Shown here one piece after another: positions 7,355 to 15,127 of a stretch of 21,818 bases of DNA. Origin of the DNA: an uncultured Prevotella sp. (GTDB lineage Bacteria; Bacteroidota; Bacteroidia; Bacteroidales; Bacteroidaceae). Location: contig USJX01000050.1 in NCBI GenBank assembly GCA_900555035.1, positions 1 to 21,818 of the forward strand, written 5' to 3'. How positions within the stretch are numbered: the stretch's first letter is position 1; every line of letters starts with the position of its first letter. Both the position numbers and the translations under genes were made by a program. The notes below the pieces were generated by a model, which saw nothing but the letters and a program-made list of their open reading frames with translations, ran no database searches and was not told the DNA's origin.

Positions 7355-8389
7355 ATGAAAGATTTAAAAGACTTGTGCCGAGAAAACATCTGGAACTTGG
7401 CACCATACAGTTGCGCTCGCACGGAATTCGCTGGCAGAAATGCCCGCGTCTTCCTCGATGCCAACGAGAATCCATACAATGACCCGTACAACCGATACCC
7501 TGATCCGCTTCAGCTGGAACTGAAGAAGCAGGTGAGCAAGATCAAGGAGGTTCCGGAAGACCAAATTTTCCTGGGCAACGGTTCGGATGAGGCCATCGAC
7601 CTGGTTTACCGTGTGTTCTGCCGTCCGGGTAAGGACAATGTGGTAGCGATTGCGCCTACATATGGAATGTATGAGGTGTGTGCCGATGTCAACGACGTGG
7701 AGTATCGTTCAGTTTTGCTCGACGAGAACTATCAGATTTCTGCCGAGAAGATTATCGATGCCTGCGATGAGAACACCAAGGTGGTTTGGTTCTGCAGTCC
7801 TAACAACCCTACGGGCAACCATATCAATCGCGAGGCGATAGTAGAGGTGCTCCGTCTGTTCGATGGCATCGTAGTGGTAGATGAGGCTTACAGCGATTTC
7901 TCTACCGAGCGAACCTTCCGTGGTGTGTTGAAGCATTTCCCTAACATGATTGTGCTCAATACGATGAGCAAGGCATGGGGTTGTGCGGCATTGCGTCTGG
8001 GTATGGCGTATGCGAGCAAGGAGATTATTGATATCTTCAATAAGGTGAAGTATCCTTATAATGTGAATCTGCTTACGCAGCAGCAGGCGCTTGAGGTATT
8101 GAAGGCGCCGCTGAAGAAGGATGAGTGGGTGAAGAACATCCTGCAGGAGCGTTCGAAGGTGATGACTGCCTTCCTCGATTTGCCGATGACCGTGAAGATT
8201 CATCCTACGGATGCCAACTTCTTCCTGGTTCAGGTGACGGATGCGCAGGCCATCTATGATTATCTGGTGGCTCAGGGCATTATCGTAAGAAACCGCAACA
8301 AGGTTCAGCTTTGCGGCAACTGTCTGAGAATCACCATTGGTAACAAGACGGAGAATGCCGAGTTGCTTGGGGCGTTGAGACAATACTAA
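7355..8389 (+). CDS. hisC: Histidinol-phosphate aminotransferase HisC
   Basis: HisC transfers an amino group from glutamate to imidazole-acetol phosphate, using pyridoxal phosphate. The 344-residue protein is full length for the class I/II aminotransferase fold. Diagnostic sites are SPNNPTGN (148-155), VVVDEAYSDF (173-182, with Asp176) and TMSKAWG (203-209), where Lys206 should bind the cofactor. The C-terminal GNCLRITIGN holds the substrate-carboxylate arginine. It is the last gene of the operon. In many Bacteroidetes hisB follows, but here a terminator begins 2 bp after the stop. Confidence 0.96.
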   Translation: MKDLKDLCRENIWNLAPYSCARTEFAGRNARVFLDANENPYNDPYNRYPDPLQLELKKQVSKIKEVPEDQIFLGNGSDEAIDLVYRVFCRPGKDNVVAIAPTYGMYEVCADVNDVEYRSVLLDENYQISAEKIIDACDENTKVVWFCSPNNPTGNHINREAIVEVLRLFDGIVVVDEAYSDFSTERTFRGVLKHFPNMIVLNTMSKAWGCAALRLGMAYASKEIIDIFNKVKYPYNVNLLTQQQALEVLKAPLKKDEWVKNILQERSKVMTAFLDLPMTVKIHPTDANFFLVQVTDAQAIYDYLVAQGIIVRNRNKVQLCGNCLRITIGNKTENAELLGALRQY

Positions 8390-8390
8390 A

Positions 8391-8436
8391 AAAAAATCGC
8401 CGTTTATCTCATGTTCGGGATAAACGGCGATTTTTT
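8391..8436. terminator. Two-way terminator between hisC and ygiQ
   Basis: Arms 8391-8408 and 8419-8436 pair perfectly over 18 bp (core ATCGCCGTTTATC), with a 10-nt loop. The arms begin with AAAAAA and end with TTTTTT, so both strands get a T-run. It serves the his operon on + and the ygiQ operon on -. Confidence 0.92.
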
Positions 8437-8449
8437 CATTTATTTCATT

Positions 8450-10819
8450 TTATCTTCTCCTGCCTCTTCCATCGTTTCTTCCCTGGTTTCCACGACCGCC
8501 GCCACGCTCGTTCTTGTCGCCGCTGTTGTAGCGGTTCTTACGATTGTGGTTGTCGTTGTCGAAATTAGGGTTGAAACTCTTTTTCTTCTTGTCCTTGAAG
8601 AAGCCGGCACCCTGGTCTTTCTGATTTCTCAGCTCGGCTCTGGCCGCTGCTACAGCATCACGGATGTTGGCATTGGCGTTGTTGCTTCTGCCTTGAGAAG
8701 GGTTGTTGCTTCTGCCTTGAGAAGCATGATTGCCTCTTGAAGACTTACCATTCAGAGGATGCCCCTCGTTCAGGTATTTCTCCTCATCATAGCAACCCAC
8801 ATTGCCATATCCCTTTGGCGCAAAGCGGTCTGCGGCATTTCTGCCACGGGCTCTTCCGGCTTTTGGCTCCGCTGCATTTCTGCCGGCACCACGCTTGCCC
8901 TTGGCACCTCTGCCCACGCCCGGATTATTGTATGTAGAACCTATTGCCTTGTCGTCGTAATGAGTATTCTTACCCTTAAAGCCTCCGCCAAAGCTCTTCT
9001 TGTCGTATAGCTTATCTATCAAATCCGCTCTGCCAATGCGGCGAAGCTCGCTCTCGATGGCACGGCGCTCCTCTGGCTTGTACCAGAAGAAGAACATGCG
9101 CTGGGCCAGCTTCTCCTTCTGCGTCTTGGCACTGAATACAGGCTCCAAGGTGTATGGGTCGTATCCCGTGTACCAGGTCTCCGTAGAAATCGTCATAGGG
9201 GTAGGAGTGAAGTCCTGCACCTGCTCCAGATGGAAGTCCAAGCCCTTGGTGATTACCGCCAGCTCCGCCATATCCTCCTCATGACAGCCCGGATGCGAAC
9301 TGATGAAGTATGGAATGATCTGCTGGTTGAGACCCTCTTCCTTGTTGATCTTGTCAAAGATGCGCTTGAACTCGTAGAACAGATCGAACGATGGCTTGCG
9401 CATGAACTTCAAGACCTCAGGACTGGTATGCTCCGGCGCCACCTTCAGTCGGCCGCTCACATGCTTGGTAATCAGCTCGCGGGTGTATTCCCTTGCCGCC
9501 TGATTCACCTTCTCGTCCTTGCTCTTGTGCAGCAGCAGGTCGTAACGCACACCACTGCCTATAAAGCTCTTCTTGATACCCGGCAGGGCATCCACGGCAT
9601 GGTAAATCTCCAGCAGCTTGCTGTGGTCGGTGTTCAGGTTCGGACAAATCTGCGGGTTCACGCACGATGGACGCTTGCACACCTCGCACGCTTTCAGGTT
9701 CTTGCCATGCATGCCATACATGTTGGCCGAAGGACCGCCCAGGTCGCTCAGATAGCCTTTGAAATCAGGCATTTCTATGATTTTCTTCACCTCTTTCAAG
9801 ATGCTCTCCTTGCTTCGGCAAACCACGAACTTGCCCTGGTGCGCCGAAATGGTACAGAACGAGCAACCGCCAAAGCAGCCGCGATGAAGGTTCACGGAGA
9901 ACTTGATCATCTCGTATGCCGGAATGGTCTTGCCCTTGTACTTTGGATGAGGCAGACGGGTGTAAGGCAGGTCGAAGGCAGCATCCAGTTCCTCTGTGGT
10001 TATCAGCGGGAACGGTGGATTCACCACCACATACTTGCCGTCGGTCTCCTGAATCATGCGCTGGGCATGCATCTTGTTGGCTTCCTCCTCCAGATGGCGC
10101 ACGTTCTCAGCCTGTCCCTTCTTGTTGTGAAGGCACTCCTCATGACTGTGCAGGATGATGTCATCGGCCTTGAATCCGCCCGGAATGTCCTTCTCCTTGC
10201 AGTAGAAAACCACCTGCGGCATCTCGTGAATCTGGTCCATGGTTTTGCCTTCGGCGAAGGCGTTGGCAAGTTCCACGATAGAGCGTTCGCCCATGCCGTA
10301 GAGAATGAGGTCGGCACCCGAATCGCAGAGGATGCACTTGCGCAGTTCATCCTTCCAGTAATCGTAGTGGCTGATGCGGCGCAGCGACGCCTCAATACCG
10401 CCCAGTGCCACAGGTACATCGGGATAGAGTTTCTTCAGTATCTGGGTATAGACGATAGACGGATAGTTGGGGCGCATGTCGTGGCGGGAGTCCGGACTGA
10501 AGGCATCCTCGCTGCGCATACGGCGATTGGCCGTGTAGCGGTTTACCATCGAGTCCATGGCTCCCGGCGATACGCCGAAGAAGAGGCGAGGGCGACCCAG
10601 CTTCTTGAAGTCACGGAAGTCGCCGTGCCAGTCGGGCTGCGGAACGATGGCCACGCGGTAGCCGTTCGCCTCCAGGATTCGTCCCAGGATGGCAGGTCCG
10701 AAGGATGGGTGATCCACGTAGGCATCACCCGAGAAGAGGATTACATCCAGTTCGTCCCAGCCTCTGAGTTCGCACTCCTTCTTGGTAGTTGGCAGGAAAT
10801 CTGTTAACTTATATTCCAT
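8450..10819 (-). CDS. ygiQ: YgiQ family radical SAM protein (UPF0313)
   Basis: A 789-residue member of the widespread YgiQ family; the reaction is not known. The N-terminal domain (about 1-300) starts FLPTTKKECELRGWDELDVI, typical of the family. The radical SAM core follows: RGCFGGCSFC holds the [4Fe-4S] ligands Cys315, Cys319 and Cys322. A second group of cysteines (CEVCKRPSCVNPQIC, residues 378-392) is also a family trait. The conserved region ends near 608. The last 180 or so residues are low-complexity, rich in Gly, Arg, Asn and Lys (ending GGGRGNQGRNDGRGRRR), and are probably disordered. It is the last gene of a leftward operon, 10 bp after a 113-residue unknown protein. Confidence 0.93.
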   Translation of the reverse strand: MEYKLTDFLPTTKKECELRGWDELDVILFSGDAYVDHPSFGPAILGRILEANGYRVAIVPQPDWHGDFRDFKKLGRPRLFFGVSPGAMDSMVNRYTANRRMRSEDAFSPDSRHDMRPNYPSIVYTQILKKLYPDVPVALGGIEASLRRISHYDYWKDELRKCILCDSGADLILYGMGERSIVELANAFAEGKTMDQIHEMPQVVFYCKEKDIPGGFKADDIILHSHEECLHNKKGQAENVRHLEEEANKMHAQRMIQETDGKYVVVNPPFPLITTEELDAAFDLPYTRLPHPKYKGKTIPAYEMIKFSVNLHRGCFGGCSFCTISAHQGKFVVCRSKESILKEVKKIIEMPDFKGYLSDLGGPSANMYGMHGKNLKACEVCKRPSCVNPQICPNLNTDHSKLLEIYHAVDALPGIKKSFIGSGVRYDLLLHKSKDEKVNQAAREYTRELITKHVSGRLKVAPEHTSPEVLKFMRKPSFDLFYEFKRIFDKINKEEGLNQQIIPYFISSHPGCHEEDMAELAVITKGLDFHLEQVQDFTPTPMTISTETWYTGYDPYTLEPVFSAKTQKEKLAQRMFFFWYKPEERRAIESELRRIGRADLIDKLYDKKSFGGGFKGKNTHYDDKAIGSTYNNPGVGRGAKGKRGAGRNAAEPKAGRARGRNAADRFAPKGYGNVGCYDEEKYLNEGHPLNGKSSRGNHASQGRSNNPSQGRSNNANANIRDAVAAARAELRNQKDQGAGFFKDKKKKSFNPNFDNDNHNRKNRYNSGDKNERGGGRGNQGRNDGRGRRR
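8678..8724. repeat. 24-bp tandem repeat in the ygiQ tail
   Basis: Two near-identical units lie at 8678-8701 and 8702-8724 (plus-strand core TTGTTGCTTCTGCCTTGAGA). They encode the repeated SQGRSNN block of the low-complexity YgiQ tail. The period is a multiple of three and keeps the frame. Confidence 0.85.
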
Positions 10820-10829
10820 TCAAACTACT

Positions 10830-11171
10830 TTAATCATTTACTGCATCTGGTTCTGCATCAGCAGCTTCCTGTGCATCCTTCTTCTCCTTCCAATCCACGT
10901 AGAGCAATACGAGGTTGTGGAGTCCCAAAGCCTTCATGTTCTGGTTGTAGATCACGTCGAGGCAGAGGTCGAGCAACTCCTTGTCCTTGATGTCGCTGCT
11001 CTCCAGGAGGGCGCGTACATTGAACTTCAACTTGTCGAGCACTTCCTCGTCAACGATGCCATTGCTATCTACGAGGTTGCGGAGCAACTGATACTTGTCA
11101 ATAGTCTCTAAATGCTGGTCGCTCACTTCGATAGAGCGTGTGCCAGACTGGTTTGCTAGAATCTTATACAT
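10830..11171 (-). CDS. Unknown 113-residue acidic protein
   Basis: I do not recognise this family. The protein starts MYKILANQSGTRSIEVSDQH and continues as a predicted mostly helical, acidic domain (DKYQLLRNLVDSNGIVDEEV...). It ends in a hydrophobic LHNLVLLYVDWKEKK followed by an Ala/Asp/Glu-rich tail. No signal peptide, membrane segment or cysteine pair suggests export, so it is probably cytoplasmic. It lies 18 bp after the amidase-like gene and 10 bp before ygiQ on the same strand, and should be cotranscribed with both. The opposite strand here has no competing convincing gene. The good codon structure and tight spacing make it a real gene. Confidence 0.75.
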   Translation of the reverse strand: MYKILANQSGTRSIEVSDQHLETIDKYQLLRNLVDSNGIVDEEVLDKLKFNVRALLESSDIKDKELLDLCLDVIYNQNMKALGLHNLVLLYVDWKEKKDAQEAADAEPDAVND

Positions 11172-11189
11172 ATTATTATTAATTTTAAA

Positions 11190-13958
11190 TTATTCCGTTA
11201 AGAAATTGAGGATACCCAGCATGATGCCGTGGCGGGTCTTCTCGTCGCTGATGCACTCCAGCGGGATGCCCATGGTAAAGGTGCGGTAGCTGCTGCTCTT
11301 GTAAGCCACGGCTGCACTGGTGCCCGATAGGTATCGCATGGCGCAGAAGGCAGTTCTGCCCACTGGCTTGAGTATCTCGGGATGAGTGGCTGCATAGTGG
11401 CGGGCATTCAGCTGGCAGTAATAGCCGAACTCCTTGCCCAGACCCTCGATGATAGGGTCGGTGGTCACGATGCTGTCTCGTTCCGTGATGGTGGAATCCT
11501 CCGGGTTGATGTCCTGCACAATGATTTTGGTACCCGTAGGCTCATATTGCACCTTGAAGATGTCGTTCATGAACGCCTTCTCCTCGTCGGTCTGCATGTC
11601 GCTGCCGTTGTAGGAACCGCTTACCAGCAGTTTGCCGCCGTTCAGGGCATAATATCTGATACGCTTCTGCATGGTTGGCGTGAAGGTCTTGAAGTACTGA
11701 TGGGTATAGCCATCGTCACGCTCCAATCCGTTGATGAGATCCACCACGTGGTAGTCGGTCATCTTCACCTTACCCGAAATGATGGCTTCGCTCGAACAGC
11801 TGGCTATGCTGTATTTGCTGCTCGATGCGATGGCACGGGCATGCTCCTCGGTATAGTTGAAGTCGTTGCCAGCCACAAACTGGCCTATCATTTCGTTGCC
11901 GCAGTAGCCCAATCCCCAGGTGGTCTCGATGCCCATCTTGTGGATGTCGAACACCTGCTGCTTGCCGCTCCAGCCAGCCGTCAGTCCGTAGCTTACGCCC
12001 GGATCCTTGTCTAGGTCGAAGCCCTGAATGTCGCCGTTGTCTTCTACCTGTGGTGAAGCCAAACGATGGAAGTTGTTAACCACCAACACCTTGTGCGATG
12101 CCGATGGATTGTAGAGTGCCGACAGGGTTTCTGAAGGGAAACTCTCGCCGCCAGCATTCACGGCTGCTACCCGGAAGTTGTAGAGCTTGCCTGGCTCCAT
12201 CTTTACGTAGTGCTGTGGCGAGCGCACCAGGGTTCCGTTGTCGAATCCGCCCTTGCCCTCTGCCTTATATACTATGTAGCGGGAAGGCTTGGCGCTAGGT
12301 TCCAGCTTGTCGAGCTGCGCATTCCAGGTGAGTTTGGCGTATCCGAACTTATCTACCTCTACGCTGAAGTTCTTGGGAGCGAGCGGCTGCACCACGTAAT
12401 CTTCGTCGTGGTTGCTGCTCACATATCTCAGGATGGTCTTGTAGATGGAGCGGGCGATGGTAAACTTGCCCATCGGGTCTTGTGCGATGCGCATATCCGG
12501 AAAGCTCTGGTGCGAGAGCATTTCGAGGATGGCAGATGGCACTCCTGGCAGTCGGGTTTCCGAATAGTTGCGGTCCCAGAGGTATCGCTTTCCGAATGAA
12601 CCAAAGGTCTTGGTCATATCCTGTACTAGGTTGTCACGCAATGCCTTGGCGAAATCCTTTGAAGTAAATCTGGAAACTCCGCTGTTCAGCATACCGTCGT
12701 TGTAGTCGGTGGTGCAGATGGCGAGTGCGCCCCAGGTTGATTTACCGTCGGGGTCGTAGCCTGCGTCGCTGTGCAGGGCGAGCGATAGTTCCAGCGGCAC
12801 GTTCTTGCCGTTGAGTGCTGGCATATATACGCTTCCGCCGCCCAGCCAGTTGGTCATCAGCGAACGGGTATTGATGTCGTCGGCATAGTCGTTCTGTCCC
12901 TTTCTGCCGCCATATATCTTGTAGGGAGCGCCCGCCCACTGGGCGTAGTATCTGGCTCCTTCCAGGCAGCGTGGCAGTCCGCTCACGTTGCCGCCTCGTT
13001 CTATATTACCCATTCCTCCGCCGAATCTCACGGCATCGGTGGTAACCACGCCTCTCTTGGAAGCCAGGTTGGTGCATACCACCCGGTTCTGCTGGTTGCA
13101 GCCTTCGTCGAAATCGAAGGTTCCGAGATATACCCAGGTGCCTCCGCCCATGCGCTGGTTCACGGTGAATTCCGTGGCCTGTCCCTTGTGATATACGATG
13201 TATTTCACGTCGGTCACACTCTTGGGCAGGGTCTGGTAGCTTACATATACGGCATACTTGCCAGCTTCCTTGAATTTCGGCTGGTAGCTGACGAGACTGT
13301 ATTTTTTCTTTTTCTTAGTGGCTTTCACTTGTCTAGCCGTACCCATTCTGAAGGGGTTTTCTCCGTCGCTGTACACGTCTTTGGCGTTGGCGAAGCCCAG
13401 GGAGTCACAGTCTTTCCATTTCTTGGAGTTATCCACCTCTATGTAGGAGATGGATTTTCTGTCGTTGTTGTCAACGATGACTTCCTCTTTCTGCCAGTCG
13501 CGTTCACGAGGCGTGAAGACGATGGCTCCTGCGTTCTGAAGCATGGGGATGAGGTAGGGCACCACGATGGTCTGCGTAAAGAGGTCTTCGTTGGTGCAGA
13601 ACAGGTTGGGGCGCTGCCACTTCCATCCGCGCTCCGCATCCCAATATCGTCCGTGAGAAGCCCACAGCGAGAGGTGCCGGTTTTGCAGGCCGGCAGTCAC
13701 GAAGTAGGGGCGGGAGGCATTGAACACCCATGGGTCGTCATCGTATTCGATGTCTTCCCAGGCGTAGCTGTTCCCCTCGTCATATCCGTTTGCGTTTTTG
13801 GCGGAAGCTTTCTTCACCTTGATCTTCGTTACCGAAGGGTTCATGGCGGATGCATCAAGGGCAGAAGACATTTCTGCGGCTTCTGCCTGGATGACAGCTC
13901 CAGCCGGAATAAGCAAACTGCTTATCAGACAATATGATATAAATTTATTTTGTTTCAC
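11190..13958 (-). CDS. Secreted amidase-like protein split by a golvesin-like domain, with Fn3
   Basis: The 922-residue protein has a signal peptide (about 1-28, ISYCLISSLLIPAGAVIQAEA). Such proteins are often labelled 'xanthan lyase' or 'golvesin C-terminal-like' in Bacteroidetes. Residues about 80-155 (AGLQNRHLSLWASHGRYWDA...) and 320-515 (LALHSDAGYDPDG..., AILEMLSHQSFPDM) look like two halves of one N-acetylmuramoyl-L-alanine amidase fold. Possible zinc and catalytic residues are His102, Glu124, His396 and Glu479. Between them, about 215-316 is the golvesin/Xly-like beta domain (AGKYAVYVSYQTLP, GTWVYLGTFDF). An Fn3 domain spans about 525-615, then 300 unassigned residues. The start is GTG 13958, with AGGAGA at 13965-13970. 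The substrate is inferred to be peptidoglycan or another surface glycan. Confidence 0.8.
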   Translation of the reverse strand: MKQNKFISYCLISSLLIPAGAVIQAEAAEMSSALDASAMNPSVTKIKVKKASAKNANGYDEGNSYAWEDIEYDDDPWVFNASRPYFVTAGLQNRHLSLWASHGRYWDAERGWKWQRPNLFCTNEDLFTQTIVVPYLIPMLQNAGAIVFTPRERDWQKEEVIVDNNDRKSISYIEVDNSKKWKDCDSLGFANAKDVYSDGENPFRMGTARQVKATKKKKKYSLVSYQPKFKEAGKYAVYVSYQTLPKSVTDVKYIVYHKGQATEFTVNQRMGGGTWVYLGTFDFDEGCNQQNRVVCTNLASKRGVVTTDAVRFGGGMGNIERGGNVSGLPRCLEGARYYAQWAGAPYKIYGGRKGQNDYADDINTRSLMTNWLGGGSVYMPALNGKNVPLELSLALHSDAGYDPDGKSTWGALAICTTDYNDGMLNSGVSRFTSKDFAKALRDNLVQDMTKTFGSFGKRYLWDRNYSETRLPGVPSAILEMLSHQSFPDMRIAQDPMGKFTIARSIYKTILRYVSSNHDEDYVVQPLAPKNFSVEVDKFGYAKLTWNAQLDKLEPSAKPSRYIVYKAEGKGGFDNGTLVRSPQHYVKMEPGKLYNFRVAAVNAGGESFPSETLSALYNPSASHKVLVVNNFHRLASPQVEDNGDIQGFDLDKDPGVSYGLTAGWSGKQQVFDIHKMGIETTWGLGYCGNEMIGQFVAGNDFNYTEEHARAIASSSKYSIASCSSEAIISGKVKMTDYHVVDLINGLERDDGYTHQYFKTFTPTMQKRIRYYALNGGKLLVSGSYNGSDMQTDEEKAFMNDIFKVQYEPTGTKIIVQDINPEDSTITERDSIVTTDPIIEGLGKEFGYYCQLNARHYAATHPEILKPVGRTAFCAMRYLSGTSAAVAYKSSSYRTFTMGIPLECISDEKTRHGIMLGILNFLTE

Positions 13959-13964
13959 TTACTT

Positions 13965-13970
13965 TCTCCT
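13965..13970 (-). promoter_or_regulatory. Shine-Dalgarno-like site before the GTG start
   Basis: The minus strand reads AGGAGA, with 6 nt before the GTG at 13956-13958. Clear Shine-Dalgarno sites are uncommon in this phylum, and none of the other genes in the window has one so clear. It supports the GTG start. Confidence 0.5.
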
Positions 13971-13972
13971 GT

Positions 13973-14008
13973 TAGTGTAACACTCCGAAGCATCGGAGTG
14001 TTATACTA
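13973..14008 (-). other. Hairpin between the acyltransferase and amidase-like genes
   Basis: Arms 13973-13988 and 13993-14008 pair over 16 bp with one G-T pair; the loop is 4 nt. The core is AACACTCCGA / TCGGAGTGTT. On the minus strand no T-run follows, and the Shine-Dalgarno-like site begins 3 nt after the stem. It could separate expression of the two genes, protect an RNA end, or affect translation of the downstream gene; it is not a standard intrinsic terminator. Confidence 0.65.
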
Positions 14009-14020
14009 TGTTCGTTGTTA

Positions 14021-14578
14021 TCAGTCGATATTTCCTATTGTGAATTTCTCGGGCTTCTTGCCTTTGAAGTCCTTGAAGTAGAGCTTGATTTCTCTCATGT
14101 CCTTCTCCACATCGCCCGAAGGGATGATAACCTTGGTACACTGGATGAGCTTCTTCTCGTAATCCACGCCGTAGAGCAGGATAGGGATGCCTGCCTTCAG
14201 GGCGATGAAGTAGAACCCCTTCTTCCAGTCAGGGTTGAGCGATCGGGTGCCCTCTGGTGTGATGCAGAGACCGAAAGTTTCACGCTTCCTGGCAGTCTCG
14301 GCAAGGTTGTCGGTCATGCTCGTATGCTTGCTTCTCCACACCGGTACACCGCCCAGTTTCTTGAAGATAGGTCCCAGCGGCCAGAAGAACCACTCCTTCT
14401 TCATCAGGAAGTTGCTCTTGATGCCCTCAGCTCTTGAGAAGAGCAGTCCTATCAGGAAATCCCAGTTGCTGGTGTGCGGAGCCAGGCAAATGATGAACTT
14501 CTTGGGATGGCCTACGGTTACATCCTTCTTCCATCCCAAGTATTTATATAATATCCACTGACAAATGTCTTTTACCAT
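14021..14578 (-). CDS. PlsC-like 1-acylglycerol-3-phosphate acyltransferase family protein
   Basis: A 185-residue member of the PlsC/LPLAT acyltransferase superfamily, which moves acyl chains onto glycerophosphate or other lipids at the inner membrane. The catalytic HX4D motif is APHTSNWD with His35 and Asp40. The second block is LGGVPVWRSK (75-84), and the third is PEGTRS (108-113). There is no strong N-terminal membrane helix and the protein is shorter than classical PlsC (about 240 residues), so its substrate could differ, for example an ornithine or glycine lipid. It lies between an unknown 90-residue protein gene (81 bp upstream) and the amidase-like gene (62 bp downstream), all on the minus strand. 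Confidence 0.87.
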   Translation of the reverse strand: MVKDICQWILYKYLGWKKDVTVGHPKKFIICLAPHTSNWDFLIGLLFSRAEGIKSNFLMKKEWFFWPLGPIFKKLGGVPVWRSKHTSMTDNLAETARKRETFGLCITPEGTRSLNPDWKKGFYFIALKAGIPILLYGVDYEKKLIQCTKVIIPSGDVEKDMREIKLYFKDFKGKKPEKFTIGNID

Positions 14579-14640
14579 TCTTTATATATAAATAGGTGTA
14601 AATACTTGCAGGTTGTTGCTTCAAGTTCTGCAATCTTCCT

Positions 14641-14670
14641 TATCCCAGGTTATCTCAGGTTATCCCAGGT
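14641..14670. repeat. Three tandem 10-bp repeats at the end of the 90-residue gene
   Basis: TATCCCAGGT, TATCTCAGGT and TATCCCAGGT lie at 14641-14650, 14651-14660 and 14661-14670. The last unit holds the stop and final codons of the minus-strand gene (stop 14660-14662). The other two lie in the gap before the acyltransferase gene. Confidence 0.85.
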
Positions 14671-14932
14671 TTGAAATCTGGTCGATAATCTCGCCCACCT
14701 GCTTGCTGAGGTCTGCCATCAGACGCTTGTAGTAGGCTCCCGGCTTGATGCCTGGCTCAGGATGAGACACACGCTTGATGAAATCTTCGTTCACAATCAC
14801 GATGGAAGAAAGGATACCTTCAACGTCTGCCTGTTGAGGAGTTCCGTTGTACAAAGACGCTACTACAGTCTCAGTGAAGAGCTCGCTGGTGATGTAGTTA
14901 ATAGTACGTTTTAAATCTCTTTTGTTAGCCAT
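14660..14932 (-). CDS. Unknown conserved 90-residue protein
   Basis: From ATG 14932 the protein is MANKRDLKRTINYITSELFT and on to EIIDQISNLG, 90 residues. It appears mostly helical and soluble, without cysteines or a signal peptide. I recall similar hypothetical proteins in Bacteroides and Prevotella, but no function. A longer frame from 15004 would add 24 residues (MAFPEIFIIFEHCF...), but that extension runs through the -7 box at 14974-14981, so the shorter start is chosen. It is the first gene of the leftward set and divergent from pfp. Its last codons lie in a 10-bp tandem repeat. Confidence 0.78.
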   Translation of the reverse strand: MANKRDLKRTINYITSELFTETVVASLYNGTPQQADVEGILSSIVIVNEDFIKRVSHPEPGIKPGAYYKRLMADLSKQVGEIIDQISNLG

Positions 14933-14973
14933 ATTTCTTTTCTCTAAATTAATAATTGGTTGAAAACAATGCT

Positions 14974-14981
14974 CAAAGATA
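14974..14981 (-). promoter_or_regulatory. -7 box for the leftward 90-residue gene set
   Basis: The minus strand reads TATCTTTG, a TAnnTTTG match, 41 bp before the ATG at 14932. No clear -33 TTTG is seen. As no other such box appears before the acyltransferase or amidase-like genes, it may drive all five leftward genes. Confidence 0.6.
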
Positions 14982-15051
14982 ATAAAAATCTCTGGAAAAG
15001 CCATGAAAAATCAAAAAAAATATCGTTATTAACGCATTTTTAGCATTTTTC

Positions 15052-15083
15052 TTTCCGTATCTCGTAGAAAAAGCTTAAATTTG
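15052..15083 (+). promoter_or_regulatory. Promoter of pfp
   Basis: The -7 box TAAATTTG is at 15076-15083. A TTTC at 15052-15055, 20 nt upstream, may stand in for the -33 TTTG. The leader would be about 38 nt and A-rich (AATTAAAAGATAAAAAG), a pattern often found before highly expressed genes in this phylum. Confidence 0.65.
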
Positions 15084-15127
15084 CAGTGTTTTTGAAGTTT
15101 CAACTAATTAAAAGATAAAAAGAAATT

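Noticed and set aside
9230..10807. Open frame of 525 codons on the plus strand opposite ygiQ
   Set aside because: Its predicted protein has no recognisable domain, and the opposite frame encodes a clear radical SAM protein with all motifs; this is a shadow from high GC at certain codon positions.
14933..15004. Longer form of the 90-residue protein starting at 15004
   Set aside because: The extra 24 residues overlap a TAnnTTTG box on the same strand, and the MANKRDLKR start is more natural.
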